Counted from the first letter of the stretch, positions 11,274 to 23,435 are shown. The stretch is 64,000 nucleotides of DNA from Ganoderma boninense (GCA_002900995.3 CM035308.1:124001-188000); one strand, 5' to 3'. Numbers and translations are program-made. Notes: a model not told the origin generated them from the letters alone.

Positions 11274-12432
11274 GGCGGGTACAGATGCGGCGATGTGAAT
11301 GGATGAGGGGCCTCTGACACGATGTGTGAGGATGCGGTTGAGAGCCCCCCTTCCCTCTCGTTTTATAGGTCTCTGTGTCGCACTACTCTCGACGTCATCT
11401 AGCCGAATGTGTGTCGAACGCACAGAACCGAGTGACTCGACGCAGCTTGAAGAACGCCGCCCATCCTAAATGAATGCACGGTGTCGCATGGACCTTCTCG
11501 AAGACTTAGTGAAGCCTTCAGCGCTGGAGAAGGAGAGACTCACCTGAGTCACCACCCCATAAGAGGTCGCCTTGACTCATATCCGCCGTTTCAAAACAAA
11601 ACGGTTGCCAACTAAAGCTGGTCTTGAACAGCGCCCTAATATCTCGGAACGTTCTGTACTGGCAGCGTGAGTACGACACGAAGTTGCCACCAAGGTGCCA
11701 CCCAATCTTTCCCAGGTTTCGCTCCATCGATAGATTTCAGGGATTCTGTCGAGAGTCTTATTTGCAAAGGATGGGCAACATTTAGCCGTTTGCAGTCATG
11801 CGTGCTGTAACCTGCGGGATGTGGGTACGTAAGTCAGTATTCTGGCCGGTAAAGAGTTAGAGGCATACCTATTACCCGCTGATCGCGGTCGAAGGGCGAT
11901 GATGCCAGTATCTGCGAGTCTCCCGCCCGTGCGCTCAAGTGAAGTCATTCTAAGTGCGCCTGCGGGAGCAAGCGACAGCCGTCGGAGACTATCGGGAAAC
12001 CGAGCATAGGAGGGTCGGGATTGTTCCACGGACTTCGTCAACTAGTTGTCGTCAGGCAGACCTGAGTGGCCTAGCCAACTCTCCTCGCCTGTTTAAAACT
12101 GTCATTCCAGAAAGTCAAAGTCAACTGCTCTGAAACTCATACAAGAGGGTGCATTCACCGACACTCGTCCACCGTCGTAGACCATATCATATAGCCTGAG
12201 GCATGCTCCGAAACTTTGAGACCGGTAAAATGAATGAAGTTGGCCGTCTCAAGCGAGTTTCAAGCGGCGCATGAACTCGCTCACAAGCGGTCGAACCTAG
12301 TTCGGATCTATCGTAGACGCCTTACGCGTAAGCTCAGTTCAACTTCAAGCCCATACCCTCCCTTCCCAGTAAGTATCCTTCTGTGGTTGACGGGCTGCAC
12401 TGACGAGACACTTTGTCGTAAAATGTAGACCA
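11274..12432. other. shared divergent promoter region, left module
   Basis: Region between the divergent 188-aa and APH-like genes. Segments resemble 57300-58458 in the second module, for example the stretches near 11525-11590 and 11630-11700. A GTAAGT donor near 12369 and an acceptor-like site just before the APH start suggest a 5' leader intron for that gene. No coding region seen. Confidence 0.5.
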
Positions 12433-13360
12433 ATGGCCTCATCACTCCTATATCGCCTCCTGGCGTTCGTTGTGTCGTACCTACCGGCCTCTCTGCGTGC
12501 TAAACTATGGCGGCGTCTCGTAGTGGCCGGGGAACATAGATGGCCCAGGGAAAGTGCGACGCAACGCATACCCGGGGGCATGTACGTGAAGCAAAGTTTC
12601 TTGGGTGGCCTCGAGGAGGGCGAGGCCATGCGCTTTGTGGCCGCTCATACCTCCATCCCCGTCCCGATCGTCGTCGACAACCTCGTGTATGACAAGGCAA
12701 CCTATCTCGTCATGTCGCGGCTGCCCGGCGAGCAGCTATCAGAACTCTACCCCCAGATCCCCCCTGAAGCGGAGCACCACTTGAGCATGCAGCTCTCCCG
12801 CCTGCTAGCACCCCTTCGGGCGATCCCTGCGCCCTCCGGCGCCGTTTGCGGGTTTGGGGGCGGGCCAGTGAACTGCTGGCGGCTGACCTTCAGCCCCCCT
12901 TTGGGCCCCTGGGAGTCCGTCGCAGCGTTCCATAAAGAACTCATGCTGCGCACCGGGGGACTCACCCGGATCCCTCAGGATATGGATCCAGAGATGGTCC
13001 ACGACGTGGTCCGGAAGGTGCACAGCCGTGACTACCGTCTGTGCCTGACGCACAACGACCTGGGGCCACACAACATCCTCGTGGACGAGCAGTGGAACAT
13101 CACGGGTATCGTGGACTGGGAGTCGTGCGCGTGGATGCCCGAGTACTGGTGCGTATACGTATACGCACTTGAAATCCGTCCCACGTGGCCGTTAATACCT
13201 CCTTCGTCGAACCAGGGAACTTACGAAGGCCTGTTATCTGCCGCAATACCGCAAACTCAAGGGTCGTTGGAATAGGATCATGTCGGCCGTCTTCCCCCAG
13301 TACGCTATCGAACTCGAGGCGGAGCATTACATAGTGCGGTTCCGGCAGTGCTATGCGTAG
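12433..13360 (+). CDS. aminoglycoside-phosphotransferase-like (APH) kinase, copy 1
   Basis: Two exons, 12433-13148 and 13216-13360, encode 286 aa. The N-lobe has GGMYVKQ with a candidate ATP-contacting lysine at residue 53. The Brenner-type catalytic loop HNDLGPHN starts at residue 207 (Asp209 catalytic, Asn214 metal ligand), and IVDWE (Asp228) is the second metal site. These define the APH/choline-kinase fold. Fungal members phosphorylate unidentified small molecules, and drug resistance should not be assumed. A hydrophobic N-terminal stretch (residues 4-20) may associate with membrane. The intron splits the Trp codon at the same place as in copies 2 and 3. Divergent from the 188-aa gene copy A. 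Apparently intact. Confidence 0.87.
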
Positions 13361-13826
13361 TCGAGATGTAGAGTGCGTATATGCTCCGTAGGTTACCTTC
13401 TCATGATATGCTGTGCCAGCTGTAGCTCGTCCCGTACATATTGCACTCTCACGACTCTCGGTTGTATGTCTGACCATGTCAGTAAGTGGTGGCGTCTACC
13501 TGGCAGTATATGTTAGTCTATACCAATGATTATTTTCGGGGTTGGCCGTTGGGCGACAGCTTGTTCCGTTCCCTTCAAAATTGCCTGCAATGACCGAGTT
13601 CAAAAATCCTCTATTATCATGGTTTGGGTCGCTCAAGATGTGCCAAAGAGTTTGATAACGGTCTACAATTGCAAGTGCCGACATGCAAGGAGCACGGATG
13701 TAGCCTTCCCTCCGCCACCGCGTTGGTAGTGCAAGGTGGCCATATTTGCCTGGAGCGACAATGCGCTATGTAATCTATACCAATGAAAATCCCATCCAAC
13801 GAAACCGCTACAAGAACCGAACCCGA
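13361..13826. other. intergenic
   Basis: Convergent 3' flanks of the APH copy 1 gene and the 188-aa copy B gene. No gene or repeat recognised. Confidence 0.4.
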
Positions 13827-14440
13827 CTACACCGCGCGACTCGCCACGGCCTCCACCAACTCAGCAACCCCGAACGTATCGTCCTCGATCGCCCTCGCCG
13901 CCGCGCCCCCATAGCGCCACATCTCCTCCTCCAGCGCGTCCACATCCGGACAGTCCACGTACCCCGCCTCGTGCATTCTCCGCATCGCCTCCCGCACCCA
14001 CACGCGGCACGTAAACTTGGGCTCGCGCCCCTTATCCGCCTCGGGAACGACGTCCATGGGGATCCGCGCGAGCATCTCGCGCAGCGCCTCTTGAGACCGC
14101 GCGCCAAGTCCCTCGCCCTCGCCCCAGCCCGGGTTGAGACGGCCGACGGTGGCGGCGGCCGCGAGCCCGCCCTCGTCCGTGGCGAGCGCGGTGGGCGTGG
14201 CGTCGAAGCACCACCGCCGGTCCGTCTCGCTCGGGCTGTAGTCCGTCGTGGCGTGCATCTTCAGCCCGGGCTGCACCTCGAGGTGCGCATCGGCGGTGGC
14301 GTCGGCGTTGGGGACGAAGAGGTACCAGTGGAAGCGGGGGGGATCGGTGTCGATCACGTTGAGCGCGAGGACGATGTCGGGGAAGCGGGGAGGGGCTGGA
14401 TCCGCAGCTTAGCTGGGGTTTTGCCTTGGTGTTGGAGGGG
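13827..14440 (-). CDS. conserved 188-aa family protein, copy B
   Basis: The main exon holds FPDIVLALNVIDTDPPRFHW, YLFVP, an Ala-rich helix, CRVWVREAMRRMHEAGY and CPDVDALEEEMWRYGG, which align with copy A across its length, with a longer insert in the middle (LNPGWGEGEG region). The conserved frame hits a stop just upstream of AADPAP near 14410, so the start must lie in a short upstream exon joined at a CAG or AAG acceptor near 14400-14415. The feature end is therefore approximate. Function unknown. It is more GC-rich and more diverged than copies A and C. Confidence 0.6.
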
Positions 14441-16211
14441 GATGATGGCATTTGCTGGATGCTCGACCTATGCGTACACGGTACAGTATGGGACGTCCTT
14501 CGTTGGGTTGGCAGAGTCTAAGATCTAAGCAGCAAGCAGAGAGTAGATTCGATCGAAAGGGTGGAAGGATGAGTAGTCCGATCCAATCGTTACGCTCCGC
14601 CAGTTGCCGCACTCCGGTCCGTGCTTCCGTGTCTTGAGTACCTTCGCACTTGTACGAGACAACTTCGCACTTCACCCCGCGGACCAACCGAGGACTGCGA
14701 TGATCCCCCAAACCGCATACCAAGTACCGTACCTTTCTATCTGATACAGTACAGCGTTCAGTGACAGACGAGTCCAGTAAGCACTTGGAACCAAACGATG
14801 GGGTCAACACGAGGCTGCGTCGCCGCGGTCTTTAACTTTACCTGCAAAGTTGACAAGTTACAGACAACCTAGTAGTGCACTGCGAACTCACTGTCCTCGT
14901 CACATACCCAATCCTACTCATGGTAATCTTCCCTGCCCATGCAGAACTTACGACAGTGGACTCTGTGGGACGTGCGACCGAAACAGCCATCGACACCAAG
15001 CTGCAAGCAGCACAAGCTTCTATGTACTGTACACCGGCACCGGCACTGGCACGTTCATCCACTTGAATAACACTGAGAGTGTAACGTAGATGATTTTGGA
15101 CACGAGCCTTGCGCGTATGCGCAATAAGTAGAATACAGAGAGAGACGATGCATGCAACAAGATGTAAGTAAATGTCCTGCGCGGGTCGGGTCGGGTCGTG
15201 TGGTGGTACGGGTACGGGTACGGATACGTGAGTGAGTACATGCAGCTCGTGGCTCGAGGCTCGTGACGGTCGTCAAAAACACGGACAAGAACAAGGACAT
15301 TGGGAAAATGATGCGAATCATGAGAAGACAACACAGGAGAAGTGGAGGTTGAAACGGGGCGGGACGAGGGCAATAAGGTATCGTATACTGTATGCCGTAT
15401 GTACGTGAGCAGCGCGGCGCGCGTGCGTGCTGTGAGTTCTGTTCTGTTCTGAGTAGTCGCCGTGCGGCGCGGGATGGACGGAGAACGGAAACGGACGTGT
15501 GCATGCATGGAGACGAGACGAGACGAAAGCGAGGAACGTGAAGCTGGAAGCGCGAGATCTAGCATGCCAAGGACGTAAGTAGCGGTCGTAATTAGGGAGC
15601 AATTTGACAACGACACGTCAGACGGACAGACACGTCAGAGGAAGAGAGAACTCGGTGCGCGGGAAGGGATGCAGGGAAAGGACACCAGCGTACCGGGCAG
15701 TGAACGCGAGTAGCGTGAGCGCGCATCGCCGCACAGAGGATGCGACAGGGCACGTCAACGAGTGACGAGGCCAGCGTAGGCCGGGGAGCGGTTGAATTCC
15801 GATTAAAGCGCACGCGGGCCACTACGCGGTAGCGCAAACATGCAGCAGTACCGCGGTGGGCGATAGCGAAGGCCCTATGGCGAGCTGGTGGACCTTGGCC
15901 TGTGACCCGTTTTGTCGTCGAGACTGCCAGAGATGACGCAGACCTTCGGGTACTACGCACTTGCAAAGCAAACGAGCGTGCTGGGTTCCAACGGCCGACC
16001 AACCGAACCATCAGCGCACTTCACTTCGCCCCACCCCGCGCATGACTGCGCCTGTGCGAGCTCCATTCCTCCCCTCCTCCTCCTCCCCTCTTCATCATCA
16101 CCATCAACTCCAGCTCCAACCCCATCCCCAGCGCCACCACCCCAGACCCTGCTCCTCACGCACCACGCTTCCGCCACCGCCGTCCCCCTCCTCTTCGCAG
16201 ATCCCTCCACC
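14441..16211. other. intergenic with short simple repeats
   Basis: No gene recognised. About 15185-15226 holds GGGTC and GGTACG short tandem repeats. The right end is the 3' flank of the minus-strand membrane-protein gene. Frames on the minus strand here are low in complexity and have no conserved motif. Confidence 0.4.
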
Positions 16212-17813
16212 CTACCGGCCATGCGGGATCGTATCGTACCTTGGGGGCACCTCGCTAGGCTCCTCGTCCTCGGGCGTCGCGTCGAGCCGCCCCGCGTCCA
16301 TATGCTGCATCACCGGCCCCGCGCCCTGTCCTTGGCTGCCATCGGGGTTCGCGACACGGCGCGCAGCCATCGCCTCGCGCTCCTTCGAGCTCGGGATCAC
16401 CCCTCCGACGCCGTTGTAATTCCCGCCCGTGCTCGAGCTGCCCGACACGGACGGGTCCGTCGGCGGCGTCTGCCCGCTGTACGAGTGCTGGCTCGGCCCG
16501 AGCGACGGCCCGGGCGACGGGTGCCGGAAGTCGCGCCCGGGCATCGCCAACTGCTGTTGTTGTTGCTGCTGCTGCTGGGCGGCGAAGCTGGCGTTGGTCG
16601 GCGACGATGGCGAGTGCGCGTACTGGCCCCCCGCGTAGGCGGCGTACGCCGCGTACTCGGGGTAGCCGTGGTCGGACGCCGAGGACGGCCCGCCGTAGTA
16701 CGACTGCCCGGGCTGCGACGGGAGCGAGTAGTGCGAGGGCGTACTCGTGCTCGCCGCGCCTGCCGCTGCATAGCCGGCTGCTCCTGCTGCCGCTCCAGGT
16801 CCCGCTGCATACCCGCTCGCGCCGGGCCCTGGTCCCGCCGCATAACCGCCTGCCCCAGCTCCAGCTCCAGGCCCAGCCCCGTACCCGCCTGCCCCAGCGG
16901 GGAACGCCGACGCGTGATACTGGCTCATGTTCGGGACATTGCCGGGACCAGAGCCGCCTCCTCCCGCTCCTCCTCCGCCACCGCCTCCAGCGCCCGGGTT
17001 GGGGTTGTAGCTGTAGGGGGTGACGTCGCCGCCGAGGTCGACATCGGGGAGGGTGCCGTGGCCGGTGCCCGAGAGGCCGACGACACGGTCGGGGTCGAAG
17101 TTGCCGTCGAAGTCGTCCTTGTGGTGCGAGCGCTTGCAGAAGAAGTACAGGAGCGTGGCGACGATCGCGAGCCCCGCCACACCGCCGACGACCGCCGCCG
17201 ACGATCGCGCCTGTGTGCGAGGACGAGGACGAGGAGGAGTTGTGGTCGCCCGACGAGCCGACGGTGGGGATAGTGGTGACGATGGTGGTGGTCACGACGG
17301 ACGTGAATTGCGAGCCATTTGCATCGTCCCGCTAGTTGTGCGTTAGGACGGGGGAGAGAGGGTGTGGGGTTGGACTTACATGACTGTGCTGACCTCTAGA
17401 CTTGTCGATGTGCTGGTGCTGGAGGGAAGTAAGGTGGTGGAGGCGGAGGTCGAGGTCGAAGCGGAACTTGAGCTTGTGAATGTGGGAGTGGTTAAGGAGG
17501 AAGTGGATTCTGTTGATGATGCCGAGGAGGAAGAAGTTGTGGTGGGAGGAGTGGTGGCAGGGGAAGAAGAGGACTCGGAGGACGAGGATGATGATGAGGA
17601 AGTTGTGGTGGTGGTGGTGGTGGTGGTAGTTTCTGAGGAAGTGGAGGCGGAGGTAGAATCAGAAGAACCTGGAGAAGAAAGATTAGTGGTTGAACCAGAG
17701 CGAGAGGAGGATATGGAGGATGAAGAAGAGGTGGAGAACGGGACTCTGAGAGGAGGAAGAGGAGGGGTGGACGAGGACGAGGTGGACTGGGTCGTGTCGG
17801 TCGTCGAGGCCAT
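16212..17813 (-). CDS. second Ser/Thr-rich single-pass membrane protein
   Basis: The N-terminal exon (17813 to about 17394 or 17380) encodes a Ser/Thr tract of about 140 residues. A second exon from 17331 continues with SVVTTTIVTTIP and a Ser-rich stem, then the glycine-patterned helix VVGGVAGLAIVATLLYFFC with a basic KRSHHKD stop. The cytoplasmic tail contains Gly/Ala/Tyr repeats (GYAAGPG units), a polyQ run and PPRYDTIP near the end. The reading frame is broken by one extra G just before the helix, near 17196 (GGCGGCGGTCGTCGG). With it removed, the frame is open throughout. An in-frame upstream ATG at 17924 would add a hydrophobic segment (YIPLLLSSFLLP) that could be a signal peptide, so the true start may be there. 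Not homologous in sequence to the gene at 5185 beyond architecture. Confidence 0.68.
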
Positions 17814-17924
17814 GATTGTCGGAAGAAGGAAAGAAGATAATAGCAGAGGAATGTAAGATAGACAAGCGGAGCGGGGAGCGGCAGAGGGAGGGTGCGTGTG
17901 GGGGAGCGAAGGCAGGAGCGTCAT

Positions 17925-20135
17925 CTCGCACGTAACGGATGGCCCTCCTCTTTTTTCCCGAGGCCAATCGGCCGCGTTATCGGCCATCCTGCCGCGCCCC
18001 GCATAGATAGGAGCCCAAACCACGTCTTGTATGCACTCACCAGAGCCACTGATTGGTTCTTGTCGGACGAGCAGTGTCATCTCGGCGACCATTTCGCAGT
18101 CGTCGTCGGGGAGGGTGGACGCGAAAGCCAGAAGACAAAAGCGGTCTGGTTCAAAACAGGCTGCTGTCCCTCCTGTCATATGCTCTCTCTTCCTCCCCGG
18201 CTCCTCCCACCGCCCTCCGCCCAGCCCACCCTCGATCATAGGTACTGCCCGCTCCCGCCCTCCCGACATTGACCGCCATCTAACGCTGCGTGCGACGAGC
18301 ACCATCCTCGCCCGTCTGCCAGGCCAGGTACACATGTCTGGCACGATTCGCCGTCTACACGCTGCGGACACGCGCCCGCCGCGTTCCTTTCTAGTCCGCT
18401 CTCGGCAGATCCCCTGACGAGCCCCAACTGGACGCACTCCTCCGGCCTTCTCTCTCCGAGTCCGACCTTCTCTCGGGAATTATAGACACGGACGGCGCAA
18501 CGGCCAATGGCGTTGAATGGGCTCGACCCCTTGCGCTCGCGCTGGCCTTTCGCTGCCCCGCCCCCAGGGCCCACCGTCGTCCATGGCTTGGTCTATGACA
18601 CTGACAGACTCCTTTCCAGCCTTGACAGCCCGCGCGAATCCGATTGCACAATATATCTGCACGCCCCCGCACCCGCCAGCCTTCTCTTTCGCCGCCCCCG
18701 ATCCCTCCGCTGCCGCTCCCTGTGGCGCCACCGTGCCCCACCATCTCGTACCTACCTCATCCCCTGACACAACGCTCGACATTTCCACCCCCGTCGATGT
18801 TCATTGCGAATACACAGGTCGCGACGAAATGCTTGGCAGTCGACCACCAGATGCTGAAAGTCTGATACAACCGGCCCGCGGAACCATATTCGACTGCAGT
18901 CGAATTTCTACCTCGTCAGCATGAGTCCTGACCAAACACGTCTTACAGAGGATCCCAGGTCTCCGCCGTGATGCTCCGAGCTGCAGCAAATTTTGCTTTT
19001 CCGCTCGGTGGTGGTCGTGAGAGGTAAGCACTGTAGATGGTGACATTTGCAGGCGGCAGACGGCGGCACAAGTTCGTGATCCATGCGCCCGCGTTCGAAT
19101 GTCGCAGGCCCTGCTGCGCGCGAACTCCCGGTGGCAGCGGCCTGAAGGCCTGAAGTTTTGACCGCTGACGTCTCAGTGGACAGCCTTTCGGAATCTGCGC
19201 CACGGTACGCTTCACAGTACTGGTCCTCTCATCTCAATCAGATTACTGAAGCTTATGTATCAAGTCATAGGTACGTATACTTTCAAGTAGCGACGAAGAG
19301 CTCTCGAGCTCCCACTTGCACCTCAGAACGTGACTACTTGACCTGGACTTTGTGTGGACCCGCGTCCATGTCGGTTTTGTCGGCGTTACTTTGGGCTGCT
19401 CCGATCGTCCTCGGTGTCTTTATAACAGACATGCCATGCCGGCCGGCAACTTGCACGCACCATGCAATCGTCGACGTCTGAATATCAAGACGGGCAGTAC
19501 TCAGCGCTCAGTCCCTAAAGGCACGTACATGCTTCGTTCTTCCCTGCCCGCGGGCCGCAGTCAGCTTCTTGAAATGGGAGCAAGCCCAGCGAACCTGCTA
19601 GGCAGGCGGCAGTGCGGTTCAGAAGCCCCAGGCAGGAGCTCCGAGCGCGCCATATGAGCGCGACGGAAGTGCACGATTGTCTGCGGCGCGAAGTTTCTTT
19701 CAATGTGCGCTTTATTGACTGCTGCCGGCTCGGTCGCTATGCGACCCTTCATTTTCCCCGCCCGGCTGGAGGTTATGTGCTTGACGGACTCGGAGATTAA
19801 CGTCCTCGGGCCTCGGCGATATTGTCAATGCACATGACCATGACATGACTTCGAAGGATCGTGGACACCTGTATGCATGCACGTATCACAGTCAGATTAA
19901 AACTAGGCAGAGAATGAGTGTTGGTATAAATGTATGTTGTACAATCCTCGTGAGATCAGAATAATGAGATGTGCATACGTTGCGACTCATCCATCAGCGC
20001 TATCGTACACCCTGCCCTAGCCCATCTACGGCTCATGCGAGCTTACCCGCATAACATACGATACAACAGGGAGCGTCCACCTCCCCACAGAGAAAGACCA
20101 AACATTAACGTACTCACTCGCGCGGGCGTACACCC
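17925..20135. other. intergenic, no gene recognised
   Basis: Several overlapping frames of 60-120 codons on both strands lack conserved motifs and read as GC-rich noise. No transposon ends, repeats or RNA genes seen. Confidence 0.4.
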
Positions 20136-21159
20136 TCACTTTTGTACCGGCCCAACCACCCTCGCCATCCCAATAGACGGGTCCTCCATCAGGCTCGCCT
20201 TCATCGGCGCCGGCATCTGCAAGCCCACGCTCTCCTCCCATCTTCGTCGGCACCGGCGGCGCCCCCGCCCCCGCCTTCCCCCACTCCCCCTGCTGTAGGT
20301 ACTGCTGCTGTGCTGCTGCAGTTGCTGCTGCAATTGCCGCTGCTGCTGGTGCAGCTGCTCCCGCAACTGCCGCTGCTGCTCATCGAGTTGCTGCTGTATC
20401 TGCTGCTGCTGCTGTTGCTGGCAACTGCTGTTGCTGCTGCTGCATCTGCTGCTGCGCCGCTGGTACTCATGCCACTCCCGCTCCCGCCCCTCCCCCTCTG
20501 CCTCCCCGTCCGCCTGCAGCCCGGACCCAGCGTCGGCGCCCTGAGGCTGGCCCTTGATCTTGCGGTCGACCCTCCTGTACGCCTTGAGGACGGCCTCGGG
20601 GCCCGCGCTGAGCCCGCGCCCGATGCCCTCGACGAGCTTCCCCGAGCCGTACAGCGCCGCGGCGGTCGCGACGACCGGCATCGCGACGAGCGCGAACGCG
20701 CCCTGCCCCACCGCCCGCGCGACCTTCCCGCCTGCGCTCCCGCCTTTGCTCTTGCTCTTGCTCTTGCCTTTGTTCTTGGTCTTGTCCTTATCCTTCGACG
20801 TGGACGCGGACGCAGACGTGGATGTCGACGAGCTCTGGTACGACGACGCGTCTGCGGGGCGCGCGGCAGGCTGAGGGGTGGGCCAGCCCTGGGTGAATTG
20901 CGATGGCGGCCCCTGGGACGTCGAGGGTAGGGGGCCCGGCGAGGCGGGGTCGGGCGGCGCCGAGGGGAGCGGGAGTGTCGGCGCAGATGATGATGCGGGG
21001 GGGTGCGCTTCTTGAGGCGGGGGGCAGCCGTCAGGTAGATTTCGCGGGCGCGGGCGGCGTGAGCAGCTCCGAGTACGCGGGGGGCGCCGCGTCGAGGGGT
21101 GCCGCTTTGGAGTCCCGCGGGAGGGGCGGGAGCTTGGTGTCGCCCATGCCCGTGATCAT
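20136..21159 (-). CDS. polyQ protein of unknown function with glycine-patterned hydrophobic helix
   Basis: About 340 aa. The order is a Pro-rich N-terminus (LPPLPRD, APPAYSELL), the segment LPDGCPPPQEAHPPAS, a low-complexity Ser/Pro region, a Lys-rich run (KDKDKTKNKGKSKSK), then a conserved hydrophobic stretch GQGAFALVAMPVVATAAALY followed by GKLVEGIGRGLSAGPEAV, then glutamine repeats and a C-terminus ending VVGPVQK. The hydrophobic stretch could contact membranes. The span is one base more than a multiple of three. The frame changes near 21035-21050, between PAPAK and LPDGC, so one extra base is likely there. An acceptor just upstream of the ATG (near 21173) suggests a leader intron or a short further exon. 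No function can be assigned. Confidence 0.65.
20285..20460. repeat. CTG/CAG microsatellite encoding polyglutamine
   Basis: Dense interrupted CTG/TTG trinucleotides on the plus strand, read as CAG/CAA Gln codons on the coding strand of the polyQ gene. Length-variable tracts of this kind are prone to both replication slippage and assembly error. Confidence 0.8.
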
Positions 21160-22711
21160 GACGGATTTTGGAAGGGAGGTGTCTGCAGCAGGAGAGATGT
21201 CAGTACTCAACGGTGGCGATTGGATAGATTCGTTCCCGGAACTCACTGCCTGCGGTCGAGCTGAGAGGTGGGGGAGCAAGTGAATGCCGAAGGGGGGGGA
21301 TCGTGCGACGTGAGGACGACGCGGAGCAGTGGGGGTGTCACCACAAAGGGGGCTGTCAATTTGTACGGTGAGCGTTGCTAAACGAAAGAGCTCCTGACCA
21401 AGGCGATGAATGCCGCATCGCATCTTACCGCATCATTCACTTCAGCACAGCATAACAGATCATTGGATATCGAAATCACTGAGTCCCTGCGCAATGCGCG
21501 GCATTGCCGAACATGAGGACTACATGAGGACGCCGTGATTGGGTTATAGCACCACTTATTACATAGTCATAGTACGCCCTTGGGATCAAAGGATTTTAGT
21601 ACACGAATTCCACTGGGACGCGTCTGGACGCGATGGAGGAGCGGCCTCCAGCCAAGCGTACGGTAGAGCAAAACGTAAGCAGGCTTTGGCCCTCCGTTGA
21701 GGCTGCGGCCCGAGCTGATGGTGCGTGGTGGTTCGGTTATGCATTCCCCCACGCCAAGCTTCGAAAACCGTTGCTGGCCGGCAACTCGGAGTTCTTTCCA
21801 AAGCCCGGGACGCATAACTTATGAAAACATAATCGGACTCGAGTTGCGCATAGCAGTTAGTAGGCTTCCTGCCTATCTATCAATCCGGCTCACCAGTGAA
21901 GGGTCCATCGCTTCCCGTGGTGTAGGCTGGCAGTACAGCTTGAAGACCCCCCCTGTAACCTGTTCTTCTGCTCGCGGGCTGCGAGGTCTCGTTCAACGCG
22001 ACGTCAATCTCGGAATTGGATGAGTTTCAAACTCGGTTGCAGCTAGGCACCGTCACGGCGCGTGTACCGCGTTCCGACGTCCCAAGTCCCGATCCTGGAT
22101 TGGCCGTCTAAATAGTACGCAGGATTGCTTTGAGAACTTGCAGCACGCGTACGTACGCACCTAAGAACGTCGTGTCGTCCACAACTCTGCCTGTCGAATA
22201 TCGACGACGACTCGAATGAGCGTACCGGGACGCCCTGCGGGCCATCTTTTGATGCCACTGGGCCGGTGATTCGCCCTGTCCATCGGATCTCATGGACAGT
22301 CCGGTACACATCCCTGTCTTCGCCATGCAGCGTGGATGTGAGCATCAAGGACTTCACCAATACGTCGTCGCATGCTCGCCGGAACCGAGACCCAGTTTGA
22401 ATGCAGGCGGCGGTAGCAGACGTCTCGACGTCACCGTTTCGATGCGCCCTAGGGTCCATCCATTCAGTGCGGTGGAGTGTCGCGTCTGGAGAAGGCCAGA
22501 CAGCGCATGCAACGCCCGCTTTGCAAGGGTTAGTGGGACGAAGAGGCCTGAATGCGAGCGCTCTGTCCGTCTACGATGACGACGTCCCTACTCACCTTCA
22601 GGGTCCAGTTTGTCCTGCTGATGATGTTGCGAGTGTACAACCGCGCCAGGTGCCAACGCCCGGTCTTACAGCTCGTACCGCTCTGAGCAAGACTGCAGCC
22701 GAGCCATTGTG
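21160..22711. other. intergenic, no gene recognised
   Basis: Upstream flank of the polyQ gene and of secreted-protein gene 1. No convincing gene, repeat or RNA seen. Confidence 0.4.
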
Positions 22712-22713
22712 AG

Positions 22714-22722
22714 AATATAAGG
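22714..22722 (+). promoter_or_regulatory. TATA box of secreted-protein gene 1
   Basis: AATATAAGG about 95 bp upstream of the start codon. It matches the position of TATA motifs in five other cluster members. Confidence 0.5.
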
Positions 22723-22811
22723 AGGCACGACTGGCAAGCTTCAGGAACCAGGAGACACACCTCCTTCTCACACACCACCCTTCGTAGTACACAGTACTCT
22801 CGAATCCCAGT

Positions 22812-23396
22812 ATGCGCACCTCTATCTTCGCTCTTGCGTCCCTCGTCGCCTCGGCCGCGGCGCAAAGCGTGATCATCGCTGCGCCCCCTGCGAGCACGAC
22901 GCTGTCGCTCGGCGAGTCGTTCGTCGTCGACGTCGAGAGGCCCGTACGTCTGAGTCACCACCCCATCTCTTCTTCCTGTGCCGGGCGAACGCTGACATCC
23001 TCCTCCCGCTCACAGGCGTCCCTCACGAGCTCGCAGGAGGTCTCCGTCGCCATCGGGCTGCGCTCCTGCCTCGGGTCGTGCACCGGCATCAATGCGACGA
23101 GCGACATCGGCACCTCGCTGTACGCCGGACCCTACGCCCCGACGTCCGTCGGCGGCGGGAGCCTCGCCGTCGCGCAGAACTTCACGGTGCAGGTCCCGGT
23201 CCTCTTCCTGACTGGCCCGGCGCTGCTCTCTGTGGCGCACTTCGCTCTGATCCAGGTACGTGTGTGGGTCTCGGTTGGCGAGGCGGGGGCGGCAGAGGCG
23301 TTGAATTGCGTGCTGACCGCGATATATTTGGAATCGTAGGGGACGCAGCCTTTCCTCGAGGTCGTCAGCGAGACAGTCAACATCTCGCTGTTTTAG
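22812..23396 (+). CDS. small secreted protein family, gene 1
   Basis: Exons 22812-22943, 23016-23255 and 23340-23396, both introns in phase 0, 142 aa. An N-terminal signal peptide of about 17 residues ends at the family's Ala-Gln site (SAAAQ). Exon 1 ends at the conserved VDVERP, with GTACGT as donor. Exon 2 has LTSSQEVSVAIGLRSC, a short SCLGSC cysteine loop, LYAGPYAP, the glycosylation site QNFTV and GPALLSVAHFAL. Exon 3 ends VNISLF. No GPI-type hydrophobic tail is present, so the product should be released to wall or medium. I do not recognise a named Pfam family; the strand pattern suggests a beta-sandwich, which is inference. Confidence 0.85.
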
Positions 23397-23435
23397 CTTT
23401 GTGTTCAAGGGGACGTCTATGTCACGAGACGGCGC

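Noticed and set aside
12433..13360. Reading the APH genes as antibiotic-resistance genes
   Set aside because: The fold is shared with choline and other small-molecule kinases, and fungal paralogues of this kind are not known resistance determinants; only the fold is supported.
15185..15226. Telomere-like GGGTC/GGTACG tandem repeats
   Set aside because: Only a few units, not the TTAGGG-type repeat of basidiomycetes, and embedded between ordinary intergenic sequence.
17362..17856. Acidic Glu/Val-rich plus-strand frame
   Set aside because: Antisense reading of the Ser/Thr ectodomain exon of the minus-strand membrane-protein gene.
20142..20930. 262-codon Leu/Pro-rich plus-strand frame
   Set aside because: Antisense of the CAG-repeat polyQ gene; poly-Leu comes from CTG repeats.
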